Shown here: positions 43,124 through 51,257 of the stretch, one piece after another
Numbering within the stretch: the stretch's first letter is position 1
Layout of the letters: each line of letters starts with the position of its first letter
DNA from: Isosphaera sp.
Lineage (GTDB): Bacteria; Planctomycetota; Planctomycetia; Gemmatales; Gemmataceae
Length of the DNA stretch: 64,000 nucleotides
Assembly: GCA_013822345.1 (NCBI GenBank)
Contig: PNKH01000034.1
Coordinates: 1 to 64,000 of the forward strand
Direction of reading: 5' to 3'
The notes under the pieces: generated by a model
What the model was told of the DNA's origin: nothing
The model's database searches: none
What the model saw: the letters and a program-made list of their open reading frames with translations, nothing else
Position numbers and translations under genes: made by a program

Positions 43124-44092
43124 TCAGTAGTTGGTGTTGGTCTCCCCGCCGGCGGCGCTGCCGACGGCCCGCCAGGTCGCCAGGTCGATCGTGTTCGGGA
43201 CGAACCGCACGCTCCCGTCGGTCATCACCACGTTCACCCCGCCGAGGTGCCGGCTCCGGGCCGCCAGCCGGGTCGGCTCGCTCGACGACACGCAGTCCGG
43301 CACCCCGGGGAGCGGGGCCACGCACTGGCCGTCGCCCGACTTGATCACGTCCCGCTGCGGGTCGTTGGGAAGGAACCACGTCCCGACCCCGCTCGACCAA
43401 CCCCAGAGCACCGCCCCCCGCAAGTCCTGGTCGCTCGGGGCCTTGACCAGTTCGGACGCCAGCAGGGTGTTGCTCGCCCCGTCGGTGACGGCGGTGAGCT
43501 TGAGGGACGGGACCATCCCGGCCGCGTTGAACGGGAACTTGACCCGCATCGGCGGCGTCAGGAACCGCACCCCGCCGTAGTCCCCGGACCCGGCCCCGAA
43601 GATGTCCTGGGTGTTGACCGTGTTCCCGATGTTGGCCGCGTAGTTCCCCTTGCTCCCGGACCAGTGGTCCTGCCGGGCGACCGGGTCGCTCGGGCACTGG
43701 TAGGCGGCGACCGCGGCCCGGATCGCGGTCGCCGGCTGGTTGTAGATCTGCGGGTTGGACGGGAACACGTTCAGGGTCGGCATCGCCTGGTCCCCGATGC
43801 CCGCCGGGTCGTACTGCCGGAGGACGTTCTCCTGCTCGATGTACGGCAGCACCTCCACCGCCCACGTGCCCCAGGCGAACCAGTACGAGGCGTGGGGGAA
43901 CTTGTTCCGGACGTCGTGGTAGTTGTGCAGCCCGAGGCCGATCTGCTTCAGGTTGTTCTGGCACTTCGTGCGGGCGGCGCTCTCCCGCACCTTCTGCACG
44001 GCCGGCAGCAGTAGGCCGACCAGCACCGCGATGATGGCGATGACGACCAGCAGCTCGATCAGCGTGAACCCGGGACGGGAGCGACGGACCAT
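43124..44092 (-). CDS. DUF1559 protein with prepilin-type N-terminus
   Basis: 322 residues from ATG 44092. The pilin-like leader is MVRRSRPGFTLIELLVVIAI with Phe+1 and Glu+5. DUF1559 markers QNNLKQIGLGLHNYHDVRN, CPSDP and SRHLGGVNVVMTDGSVRFVP are present. It is cleaved and methylated by prepilin peptidase in other systems; assembly here is inferred. It sits 93 nt downstream of a FecR-type gene and directly before a lipoprotein, so it may be a target of the ECF sigma factor of this unit. Confidence 0.94.
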   Translation of the reverse strand: MVRRSRPGFTLIELLVVIAIIAVLVGLLLPAVQKVRESAARTKCQNNLKQIGLGLHNYHDVRNKFPHASYWFAWGTWAVEVLPYIEQENVLRQYDPAGIGDQAMPTLNVFPSNPQIYNQPATAIRAAVAAYQCPSDPVARQDHWSGSKGNYAANIGNTVNTQDIFGAGSGDYGGVRFLTPPMRVKFPFNAAGMVPSLKLTAVTDGASNTLLASELVKAPSDQDLRGAVLWGWSSGVGTWFLPNDPQRDVIKSGDGQCVAPLPGVPDCVSSSEPTRLAARSRHLGGVNVVMTDGSVRFVPNTIDLATWRAVGSAAGGETNTNY

Positions 44093-44185
44093 GGGAGAGG
44101 TCCTCCGGAGGAAAGGAACCGATGACGAACGGGCGGGCAGCACCAAGTCGCCCGCGAGCCGGCGATGAGACAGACGGACACCCCC

Positions 44186-45448
44186 TCACTCGGGGAACGG
44201 GGCCGGCTCCGCCCCGCGGGACACCCAGAACCGGTCGACCGTCACCCCGACATCCCGGTCGGAGCTGGCCACCACCAGGAACCCGACCAGCGGGCGCGGC
44301 ACGTCGGGGTCTTCCAGTTTTCTGCAATCCGCGAGCCGGACGTGGGCGGTGTGCCACCGCCCGGCCTCCCGGCCGCGCCACACCGGGGCCTCGTACACCA
44401 CCCCCGACTTGTGCCGCGGGTCGTGGCTCCGGGCCACCACCAGCAGGTGGTGGAACCCCGGCCGGTCGGCCCGGAACCGGACGCTCACCCAGGTGTCCGG
44501 GTGGACGGCGAACATCCCGTCGGTCCACCGCTTGACCAGCCGGACCTCGTGCAGGGGCGGCTTCCCCGGCCGCGGGACCGGGACCATCCGGACCGCCCCC
44601 GGGGAGCCGGGCGGGAGGTGGTCGTCGGCCGCCCGCCCGACCTCCCACTCCGCCGGCCGGGCCGGGTCGAAGACGACGGCGCAGGTGTCCGGGACGACCG
44701 GCCGGGGGAGCATCCGCACCTGCCCGTCGCAGGCCTCGGCGTGGTCCCCGGCCCCCATCTCGACGCGCCCCTCGCCGGTGTCGGCCAGCGTCGCCTGCCC
44801 CTCGACCACCCCGACCCGCGTCCTCCCCTCGGCCCGGGTCACCAGCACCTGCGTCCCGCTCGCCCGCACCTCCCCCTCCCGGGTCGCGATCCGGACCGGG
44901 TCGCCCGCCGGGCGGGTCGGCACCTCGGCCGCGATGTCGCCCCGGGCCATCTCCACCCGCGGCCGGCCGGCCGGGTCGACGGTGACGGCGGTGTTCCCGG
45001 CGAGGAACACCCGGGTGCCGTCCGGGAACCGGAGGGTGGCACTGCTCCCCAGGCCGACGGTCCGGACCGACTCCCCGGCCCGGACGCGGGCCCCGAGGAC
45101 GGCCCCCTCTTCCCCGACCCGCACCTCCCCAGCGTTGGCCTCCATCTCCGCCAGGAACGGCACCGCCGGCGCGGTCCCGGGGACGAGCAGCCACCCGCCC
45201 GCCACGAGTAGGGCCGCCGCCAGCCCGACCGCCCACGCGACCCCCGCCCGGCGGCGACGGACCGGGGCGGACCGGGTCGCCGGCGGGAAGTGGGCCGCCA
45301 GCCCGACCACCAGCACCGACACCTGCGTGAACACCTCCCGGGCGCGGGCCGAGTCCCGGAGGGCGGCCGACAGCTCGCCCGCCTCCGCGGCGGTCAGCTC
45401 GCCGTGGTAGTGCCGGGTGGCCAGGTCGGTCAGGCGGTCGTCGGTCAC
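44186..45448 (-). CDS. FecR-domain membrane protein (putative anti-sigma/surface sensor)
   Basis: 420 residues, GTG start overlapping the sigma gene stop (GTGA). The cytosolic N-terminus (about 1-75: VTDDRLTDLATRHYHGELTAAE) resembles anti-sigma heads. One TM helix follows (about 76-96), then a FecR domain (about 110-230: GEVRVGEEGAVLGARVRAGESVRT, TLRFPDGTRVFLAGNTAV). The C-terminal 190 residues look like a LamG/concanavalin-type beta domain that could bind carbohydrate. By analogy with FecR it senses a signal outside and controls the ECF sigma factor. Confidence 0.88.
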   Translation of the reverse strand: MTDDRLTDLATRHYHGELTAAEAGELSAALRDSARAREVFTQVSVLVVGLAAHFPPATRSAPVRRRRAGVAWAVGLAAALLVAGGWLLVPGTAPAVPFLAEMEANAGEVRVGEEGAVLGARVRAGESVRTVGLGSSATLRFPDGTRVFLAGNTAVTVDPAGRPRVEMARGDIAAEVPTRPAGDPVRIATREGEVRASGTQVLVTRAEGRTRVGVVEGQATLADTGEGRVEMGAGDHAEACDGQVRMLPRPVVPDTCAVVFDPARPAEWEVGRAADDHLPPGSPGAVRMVPVPRPGKPPLHEVRLVKRWTDGMFAVHPDTWVSVRFRADRPGFHHLLVVARSHDPRHKSGVVYEAPVWRGREAGRWHTAHVRLADCRKLEDPDVPRPLVGFLVVASSDRDVGVTVDRFWVSRGAEPAPFPE

Positions 45449-45981
45449 GGGGGCGATTCCTCCGGGCGGGTGGCGGACCGCTTCAGGTGTTGTTCCACGC
45501 ACTCCCGGAGCCGGCGGTGGAGCCGGGACAGGGTCTGGTACACGGCGTCGACCGACCGCCGGAGCCGGTCCGCCACCTCCCCGCACGACAGCCCGCCCTC
45601 GTACCGCAGCCGGAGCACCTCCCGCCCGGCCGCCGGCACCTTCGCCAGGCACCACTGGAGGGCCTCGACCCGGGCCGGCGGGTCGGCCGCCGGGGTGCCG
45701 GACCAGTGCGCCTCCAGGGCGTCGAGGGCCTCGTCGTCGAGGGTCCGGACCCGCCGCCGGCGGGCGGCGTCGACCGCCCGGTGGCGGGCGGCCCGCAGCG
45801 ACCACGCCAGGAGGTGGTCGGCGTCCCGGAAGTGGCCCGGGTGCTCGAGGGCGGCGAGGACGAGTTGCTGGAACACGTCGTCGGCGGCGTGCACGTCCCG
45901 CAACACGACCACGGCCGCGGCCGTCAGCCGGACCCGCTCGCGGAGGAGGACCTGCACGACGACGTTCGCGTCCAGCGGCAT
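45445..45981 (-). CDS. ECF sigma factor (sigma-70 family)
   Basis: 178 residues. Region 2 (DVHAADDVFQQLVLAALEHP and the following FRDADHLLAWSLRAARHRAVD) and region 4 (REVLRLRYEGGLSCGEVADR with VDAVYQTLSRLHRRLRE helix-turn-helix) are clear; there is no region 3 and no C-terminal extension. The overlap with the FecR gene fixes it as a sigma/anti-sigma pair. The unit has no separate sensor kinase. The spacer upstream contains an imperfect direct repeat at 46030-46055 that may be its promoter or operator. Confidence 0.93.
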   Translation of the reverse strand: MPLDANVVVQVLLRERVRLTAAAVVVLRDVHAADDVFQQLVLAALEHPGHFRDADHLLAWSLRAARHRAVDAARRRRVRTLDDEALDALEAHWSGTPAADPPARVEALQWCLAKVPAAGREVLRLRYEGGLSCGEVADRLRRSVDAVYQTLSRLHRRLRECVEQHLKRSATRPEESPP

Positions 45982-46029
45982 GCGCGCCTCGCACCGGCAA
46001 CACGCACGGGGCGGCGGGCTCCTGACACG

Positions 46030-46055
46030 ATCTTCACGGAATCTTCAGTACGGAA
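46030..46055 (-). promoter_or_regulatory. Direct repeat upstream of ECF sigma gene
   Basis: On the plus strand ATCTTCACGGA is followed at once by ATCTTCAGTACGGA, 49-74 nt before the sigma start on the other strand. It is the only AT-rich patch of this 142-bp spacer. It may be the autoregulated promoter region. Confidence 0.3.
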
Positions 46056-46092
46056 TGTGTTGGGGTGTGCGGAGGTGACGAGCGAAAGCCGT

Positions 46093-46118
46093 GCGGGCCG
46101 CCCCCCGTGGCGGCCCGC
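46093..46118 (-). terminator. Short GC hairpin after the cytochrome/monooxygenase gene
   Basis: 10-bp perfect stem GCGGGCCGCC/GGCGGCCCGC (46093-46102, 46109-46118) with a 6-nt loop, 5 nt past the minus-strand stop at 46124. No T-run follows, as with most hairpins here. Confidence 0.5.
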
Positions 46119-46123
46119 GGCGA

Positions 46124-47398
46124 CTACCGCGTCTTCTTCTTGCTCTCGACCTCGAAGTAGTGGCCGACGTTCGCCAGGAGCAGGGCGACCAGGTCGCCCT
46201 CACTCGCCACCTCCCCGCCGAGCCAGATCCCGCCCATCTCGTCGGTGCTGTTCTCGCCGTTCAGCACCCGCTTCGGCGGGGCGTTCGGGTTCCGCGGGTT
46301 GGCGGCGGTGTTGTCGAACTTCCACTCCGCCCGCAGCACCGTCCCCTTCGGCAGGATCACCGGGTCCTTGTACGCGTAGGTGTCCTGCCAGTTGAAGTCC
46401 CAGTCCCCGATCTTCAGGAGCTTCGCCTCCTTGCCGCCGGGCAGCTCCGCCCACAGCCGGCACTCCTTGCCGATCAGGTGCATGTGCGCCCACACGCTCC
46501 CGGCCTTCAGGTCGACCGGCAGGACGAACTTGTCCGTCCGGACGTAATTCGCGTCCCCCGGCGGGATGTCGATGTCCGTCGTCCCCATGAGCACCCCGAG
46601 CATGTGCTTCGTCGGCTTCTGCTTCGTCAGGTAGAGCCCGACCTCGGTCTGGTCGACCTCCTCCTTGCCGGTCGGGTGGTAGTGCATCTGGAGGACGAAG
46701 TCGGTCCCCTTCTTGATGGTGATGGCGCACCCGTCGCCGAACGGGCGGGGCGTCTGGCCGGGGACGAACCCGGGGGTGAACCCGGCCGGGACGAACCCCG
46801 GGCCGCCGAACCCGGCGTACCCGCCGGTCTTCGGGTCGACCTTCTTCCGGGCCGCCCCGCTCCCGTCGAGGATGCCGACCGCGTGGTGCGCCACCTTCAG
46901 GTTCCCCGGCCGCACCTCGACCGCCCGGACGTAGATCTCGGTCTTGATGTCGAGCGGGAAGACGAAGTGCATGTACACGTCGCGGCCCTCGGCCGGCACG
47001 GTGAACGGCTTCGGCATCTTCAGCACGATGTCGGGCTTGCCGAGCTGCCAGCCGGTCTTGAACGCGGGGAGTTTGGGGGTGTCCTTCGGGTCGCCCTCGG
47101 GGGCGCCGGCGTCGGCCCACGCCTTGAGGGTGGCGACCTGGCCGGCGGTGAGGGTGCGGGCGTCGAGGAACTCGCCGTGCCCGGCCTCCGGCTTCCACGG
47201 CGGCATCGACTTGTCGGCGGTCACGGCGGCGATCAGCTTCGCGCGCTTCCGGGCGTCGGCGAAGGTGGTGAGCGGGAACGGCCCGATCGCCCCGGGGCGG
47301 TGGCAGGTGGCGCAGTGGGTGAACAGGATCGGGGCGACGTCCTTGGCGAACGTCGGCGGGGCCGGGGCCGCCACGAGCAGGGCGAGCGTGGGGAACAT
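46124..47398 (-). CDS. c-type cytochrome fused to copper type II monooxygenase-like domain
   Basis: 424 residues with a short signal. A haem c site CATCH (Cys29-His33) lies right at the mature N-terminus, then a compact cytochrome c domain (to about 115: MPPWKPEAGHGEFLD, LTAGQVATLKAWADAGAPEG). The remainder resembles the two-domain PHM-type copper monooxygenase fold, with His-containing motifs AHHAVGI, MHYHPTG and WAHMHLIGKE as candidate Cu ligands. The enzyme probably hydroxylates a peptide or small substrate in the periplasm; the substrate is unknown. A redoxin gene lies upstream on the same strand. Confidence 0.85.
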   Translation of the reverse strand: MFPTLALLVAAPAPPTFAKDVAPILFTHCATCHRPGAIGPFPLTTFADARKRAKLIAAVTADKSMPPWKPEAGHGEFLDARTLTAGQVATLKAWADAGAPEGDPKDTPKLPAFKTGWQLGKPDIVLKMPKPFTVPAEGRDVYMHFVFPLDIKTEIYVRAVEVRPGNLKVAHHAVGILDGSGAARKKVDPKTGGYAGFGGPGFVPAGFTPGFVPGQTPRPFGDGCAITIKKGTDFVLQMHYHPTGKEEVDQTEVGLYLTKQKPTKHMLGVLMGTTDIDIPPGDANYVRTDKFVLPVDLKAGSVWAHMHLIGKECRLWAELPGGKEAKLLKIGDWDFNWQDTYAYKDPVILPKGTVLRAEWKFDNTAANPRNPNAPPKRVLNGENSTDEMGGIWLGGEVASEGDLVALLLANVGHYFEVESKKKTR

Positions 47399-47419
47399 GG
47401 GGAGCCTGTGGTAGTGGTG

Positions 47420-47514
47420 GTAGGGTGGGCCGAGCCGGCGCTTCGTCGGCGAGTCCCACCACCCCATAGCGCCGGTGGGACTCGTCGGCGAAACGCCGGC
47501 TCGGCCCACCCTAC
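47420..47514. repeat. Inverted repeat, family D
   Basis: 41-bp arms (47420-47460, 47474-47514), GTAGGGTGGGCCGAGCCGGC onward, with three mismatches, all transitions, and a 13-nt loop. Each half can also fold on itself (GGTGGG/CCCACC). It separates the co-directional redoxin and cytochrome-monooxygenase genes. Confidence 0.92.
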
Positions 47515-47527
47515 GAGATCAACGAGA

Positions 47528-48109
47528 TCACTTCCCGAACCAGATGTCGCAGCCGACGGCGGCGGGCCACGGGGTCGCGACCGGCTTGCCGGCGAGGACG
47601 GCGTCGAGGGCGTCGCGGAGGTCGCGGGTGGTCGGGTTCTCGCGCCGCTTCCCGCCGGCCTTCGGGTACCGGTCGTCGACCCGCCCGCGGTACACCACCT
47701 CCCCGGCCGCCGACACGACCACCACCTCCGGCGTGACGGTCGCCCCGAGCCGGCGGGCGAGGCTGAGGTCGCGGTCGAGGGTCGCGGGGCAGCCGAAGGC
47801 GTAGTCCGCCGCGTGCCTCGCGGCGTCGGCCGGGGTCAGGTCCGGGACGGGGTAGGCGACGAGGAACGACACCCCGCGCTTGCCGTACTCGGCGGCGATG
47901 CGGGCGACCTCGGGGGCGGAGGCGTTGGCGATCGGGCAGTCGGCGGCGACGAACACGACGCACGCCGCCTTCCCCGGCGCCCCGCCCGGCCAGGCGAACC
48001 GCCCGCCGCCGAGGGTACTGGCGCGGACCGGGGCCGGCCGCGGGGCCGGGGCGGGCTCGGCGGACCAGGCCGGGGCGCACCCGAGCAACGCGACCAGGGC
48101 CGTCCGCAT
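47528..48109 (-). CDS. Exported redoxin/thioredoxin-like protein
   Basis: 193 residues with a signal (MRTALVALLGCAPAWSAEP). The thioredoxin-fold part has KAACVVFVAADCPIANASAP, with Cys in the active-site position (DCPIAN), then FGCPATLDRDLSLARRLGA and VTPEVVVVSAAGEVVYRGRVDD. This AhpC/TSA-type domain with a one-Cys motif is the form often fused to or paired with cytochrome/copper-monooxygenase genes. Here the pair is split in two genes separated by a family D repeat. It may reduce or protect copper centres. Start ATG 48109. Confidence 0.85.
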   Translation of the reverse strand: MRTALVALLGCAPAWSAEPAPAPRPAPVRASTLGGGRFAWPGGAPGKAACVVFVAADCPIANASAPEVARIAAEYGKRGVSFLVAYPVPDLTPADAARHAADYAFGCPATLDRDLSLARRLGATVTPEVVVVSAAGEVVYRGRVDDRYPKAGGKRRENPTTRDLRDALDAVLAGKPVATPWPAAVGCDIWFGK

Positions 48110-48236
48110 CCGCCACCTCCGGGGTGTGCCGGTGATACCCGGGGGCCGCGGACCGGGTTTCGCGGTTGCCCTTCCCCCCGCCCGCCGCCGGCGGTATGTG
48201 CCCCGACCCCACCTCTCCGGGAAGGAGCCGTCCGGA

Positions 48237-51179
48237 ATGCGCCCTCGCCCGACCACCGCCCTGCTCGCCGCGGCCGCCGCCGCCGGCCTCGGGTTCGCCC
48301 TCGTCCCGGCCCGGGCCGAGCAGGTCCACCGGCACGGGTTCGGCGGGCGGGCCACCGTCCTGGTCCGCGGGGACGCCAACGTCCGGGCCGACGAGAACGA
48401 GCACGACGTGTCCCGGCTGGCGTTCCACAGCCAGCCGTCGAGCGAGCACCTGAAGCTCACCCTGGAGGCGGCCACCGGGGACGCCGGGTTCGTCCACTAC
48501 CAGTACGACACCCCGCCCGCCCCGGTCACCGGGCTGCTCACCGCCGGGGTGTGGGTCAAGGCCACCCGGCCGGGCGTCCAGCTCCGCGCCCGGGTCGTCT
48601 TCCCGAAGGAGCCGGACCCGGCCAACCCGCAGTCCGCCCTCACCATGCTGGTCGTCGGCAAGACCTACGAGAAGACCCGGCAGTGGGAGAAGCTGACCCT
48701 GGAGGACGTGCCCGACCTGGTCGCGAAGCACCTGCCGGTGTTGCGGGCGAAGACCGGGCGGGCGGTGAACGCCGACGGGGCGTACGTCGACCGGCTGGTG
48801 CTGAACGTGTACACCGGGCCGGGGGCGGTCGAGGTGTGGGTGGACGACCTGGACATCGGCCCGACCGCCGCCCCGCCGGCCCGCGACCCGACCGCCCCCG
48901 GGGTGCCGGTCAAGCAGACCCGGCCGCCGGACGACGGCCTGGCCCGCGGCCGGCAGGTCGACCAGCGCGGCGGGCAACTGTCGGTCGACGGCCGGCCGTT
49001 CCTGTTCCGGGCGGTCCGCCACACCGGCACCCCGCTCCACGTCCTCCGGCAGGCCGGGTTCGACACCCTGTTCCTCCCGCCGGACGCCGCCGCCGCCCTG
49101 CTCGACGACGCGAACCGGGACGGGTGGTTCGTGGTCCCGACCGTCCCGCTCGCCCCGGCCCGGGCGGCGGACGACACCCGCGTCTCGGCCGACCGGGCCG
49201 GCGGCGACCTCGCCCGGGTGCTGCGGCAGTTCGGCCGGGCCGACGTGCTCTTCTACGACCTCGGCGGGGGGCGCACCGCCGAGGACGCGGACGCCGTGTC
49301 CCGGACCGCCGAGGCGGTCCGCCAGGAGGACCCGCGGCGGCCCCGCGGGGCGGACGTGTGGGACGGGTTCGGGGCGTACGGGAACTACCTGGACGTGGTC
49401 GGGGCGCACCGGTGGCCGCTGTTCACCGGGCTCCCGCTGGACCGGTACCGGGACTGGCTGGCCCAGCGGCGGACCCTGACCGCCCGCCGGGCGACGTTCT
49501 GGACGTGGGTGCAGAACCACCTCCCGGACTGGTACGTCACCGCCGTCCTCGGGAAGGACCCGGCCGACCCGCTCCCGGACCCGGTCGGGCCGCACCCGGA
49601 GCAGGTGCGGGTGATGGCCCACCTCGCCCTGGCGGCCGGGTGCCGCGGCCTCGGGCTGTGGTCCGACCGGTACCTGGCCGACTCCACCCACGGCCGGGAC
49701 CGGCTCCAGGGGGCGGCCCTGCTGAACGCCGAGATCGACATGCTCGCCCCGGCCCTGCTCGCGGCGACCGAGCCGACCCAGTGGCTCGACACCAGCCACC
49801 CGCACGTCAAGGCGGCGCTGCTGCGCGGCACCCGCGGGGCGGTGCTGCTGCCGGTCTGGCTCGGCCCGGGCGGGCAGTTCGTCCCGGACCAGGCCGCCCT
49901 GGGGGAACTGTCCGTGCTCGTCCCGCTCGTCCCGGACGGGGCCGACCCGTGGCGGGTCGGCCCGGCCGGGGTCGAGTGCCTGGCGCACGCCGCGACGAAG
50001 GAGCCCGGGGGGACCCGGGTCGTCATCCGGGAGTTCGACACCGCCTGCCCGGTGGTGTTCACCGCCGACCGCCCGGGGCTGGTGGCGTGGTGGCAGGACT
50101 ACGCCCGGAAGTACGGCCGGCTGGCCGCCCGGTGGGCGCTGGACCTGGCGGCGGTGCAGTACGAGAAGACGGCGGCGGTGCACGCGAGACTGGCCGAGCA
50201 GGGGGTGCGGGTGCGGGACGCGGAGACGCTGTTCGCGAAGGCGGTGGAGTACCACACGGAGGCCCGCAAGAACTTCGCGGCCGGGCTGTACGACAAGGCC
50301 CACGCCGACGCCCTGCGGGCCGTCCGCCCGCTGCGGATCGTGATGCGGGACCACTGGCAGCAGGCGGCCGCCGCCCTCGACACCCCGACCGCCAGCCCGC
50401 ACGCGGTCAGCTTCTACAGCCTGCCGAAGCACTGGGAGCTGGCCCGGGAGGTGCGGTCGTCGCGGGTCGGGGAGAACGCCCTGCCGACCGGCGGGTTCGA
50501 GCCCGGGGGCGCGGTCCCGGCCGGCGGGGTGCGGGTGGACGCGATCCCCGGGTGGTCGGCCCGGTTCGGGACGCTCGACCCGGTGCAGGCGGCGGCCGGG
50601 GTGGTGCCGGCGGAGCCGCTGGCGGAGCGGCCGGAGCCGCGGAAGGCGGCGGTGCCGGTGAAGGGTCCGTTCGCCCCGAGCCGGCCGGTCGCCAGCCCGG
50701 ACGAGGGGTACGTGCCGCCGCAGCCGGAGTTGGGGAGCGGGGTGCTGAAGCTGGAGGTGCGGCGGCGGGAGGCGGAGAAGGACGGGAAGAAGCGCGACGG
50801 GCCGGCGGCCCCGCTGGAGCGGACGTTCCTGGCGGTGGACGGGCCGGCGGTGGCGCTGCCGGCCGGGACGCTGGTGCGGGTGAGCGGGTGGGTGAAGGTG
50901 CCGGCGGAGGTGACCGGGTCGGCGGACGGGGTGCTGTTCTACGACGACGCGGGCGGCGAGCCGTTGGGGGTGCGGGTGTGGCACCAGCCGACGTGGAAGC
51001 GGTTCCACCTGTACCGGCGGGTGCCGGCGACCGGGAAGATCGGGCTGACGGTGGCGCTGACCGGGGTAGGGGTGGCGTACTTCGACGACCTGCGGGTCGA
51101 GCCGCTGATCCCGGGCGACGGCCCGCCGGCGGACCCGGTCCGGAAGGTGGTGCCGGCGGGATACCCGCCGCGGCGGTGA
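48237..51179 (+). CDS. Large exported multidomain protein, glycosidase-like barrel possible
   Basis: 980 residues with a signal peptide (about 1-28) and AAGGAG upstream of ATG 48237. Residues about 30-220 look like a jelly-roll carbohydrate-binding domain (VDRLVLNVYTGPGAVEVWVDD). Residues about 230-560 have TIM-barrel-like features (GGQLSVDGRPFLFRAVRHTG, TLFLPPDAAAAL, FWTWVQNHLPDWY, LGLWSDRYLAD), as in GH42/GH5-like hypothetical proteins. A helical region (about 630-720) and a C-terminal beta-sandwich (LVRVSGWVKVPAEVTGS to YFDDLRVEP) follow. I cannot identify catalytic acids with confidence. It is probably a surface polysaccharide-active or binding protein. Confidence 0.8.
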   Translation: MRPRPTTALLAAAAAAGLGFALVPARAEQVHRHGFGGRATVLVRGDANVRADENEHDVSRLAFHSQPSSEHLKLTLEAATGDAGFVHYQYDTPPAPVTGLLTAGVWVKATRPGVQLRARVVFPKEPDPANPQSALTMLVVGKTYEKTRQWEKLTLEDVPDLVAKHLPVLRAKTGRAVNADGAYVDRLVLNVYTGPGAVEVWVDDLDIGPTAAPPARDPTAPGVPVKQTRPPDDGLARGRQVDQRGGQLSVDGRPFLFRAVRHTGTPLHVLRQAGFDTLFLPPDAAAALLDDANRDGWFVVPTVPLAPARAADDTRVSADRAGGDLARVLRQFGRADVLFYDLGGGRTAEDADAVSRTAEAVRQEDPRRPRGADVWDGFGAYGNYLDVVGAHRWPLFTGLPLDRYRDWLAQRRTLTARRATFWTWVQNHLPDWYVTAVLGKDPADPLPDPVGPHPEQVRVMAHLALAAGCRGLGLWSDRYLADSTHGRDRLQGAALLNAEIDMLAPALLAATEPTQWLDTSHPHVKAALLRGTRGAVLLPVWLGPGGQFVPDQAALGELSVLVPLVPDGADPWRVGPAGVECLAHAATKEPGGTRVVIREFDTACPVVFTADRPGLVAWWQDYARKYGRLAARWALDLAAVQYEKTAAVHARLAEQGVRVRDAETLFAKAVEYHTEARKNFAAGLYDKAHADALRAVRPLRIVMRDHWQQAAAALDTPTASPHAVSFYSLPKHWELAREVRSSRVGENALPTGGFEPGGAVPAGGVRVDAIPGWSARFGTLDPVQAAAGVVPAEPLAERPEPRKAAVPVKGPFAPSRPVASPDEGYVPPQPELGSGVLKLEVRRREAEKDGKKRDGPAAPLERTFLAVDGPAVALPAGTLVRVSGWVKVPAEVTGSADGVLFYDDAGGEPLGVRVWHQPTWKRFHLYRRVPATGKIGLTVALTGVGVAYFDDLRVEPLIPGDGPPADPVRKVVPAGYPPRR

Positions 51180-51188
51180 CGCAACGAA

Positions 51189-51249
51189 GTCCGAGCCCGA
51201 GCGCCGGCGAGGGTCTTGCGCGGACCCTCGCCGGCGCTCGGGCTCGGAC
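51189..51249. repeat. Inverted repeat, family H
   Basis: Perfect 27-bp arms (51189-51215, 51223-51249) with a 7-nt loop TTGCGCG. The arm is GTCCGAGCCCGAGCGCCGGC plus GAGGGTC. It lies between convergent genes, 9 and 8 nt from the two stops. Confidence 0.95.
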
Positions 51250-51257
51250 GGGGCGTG

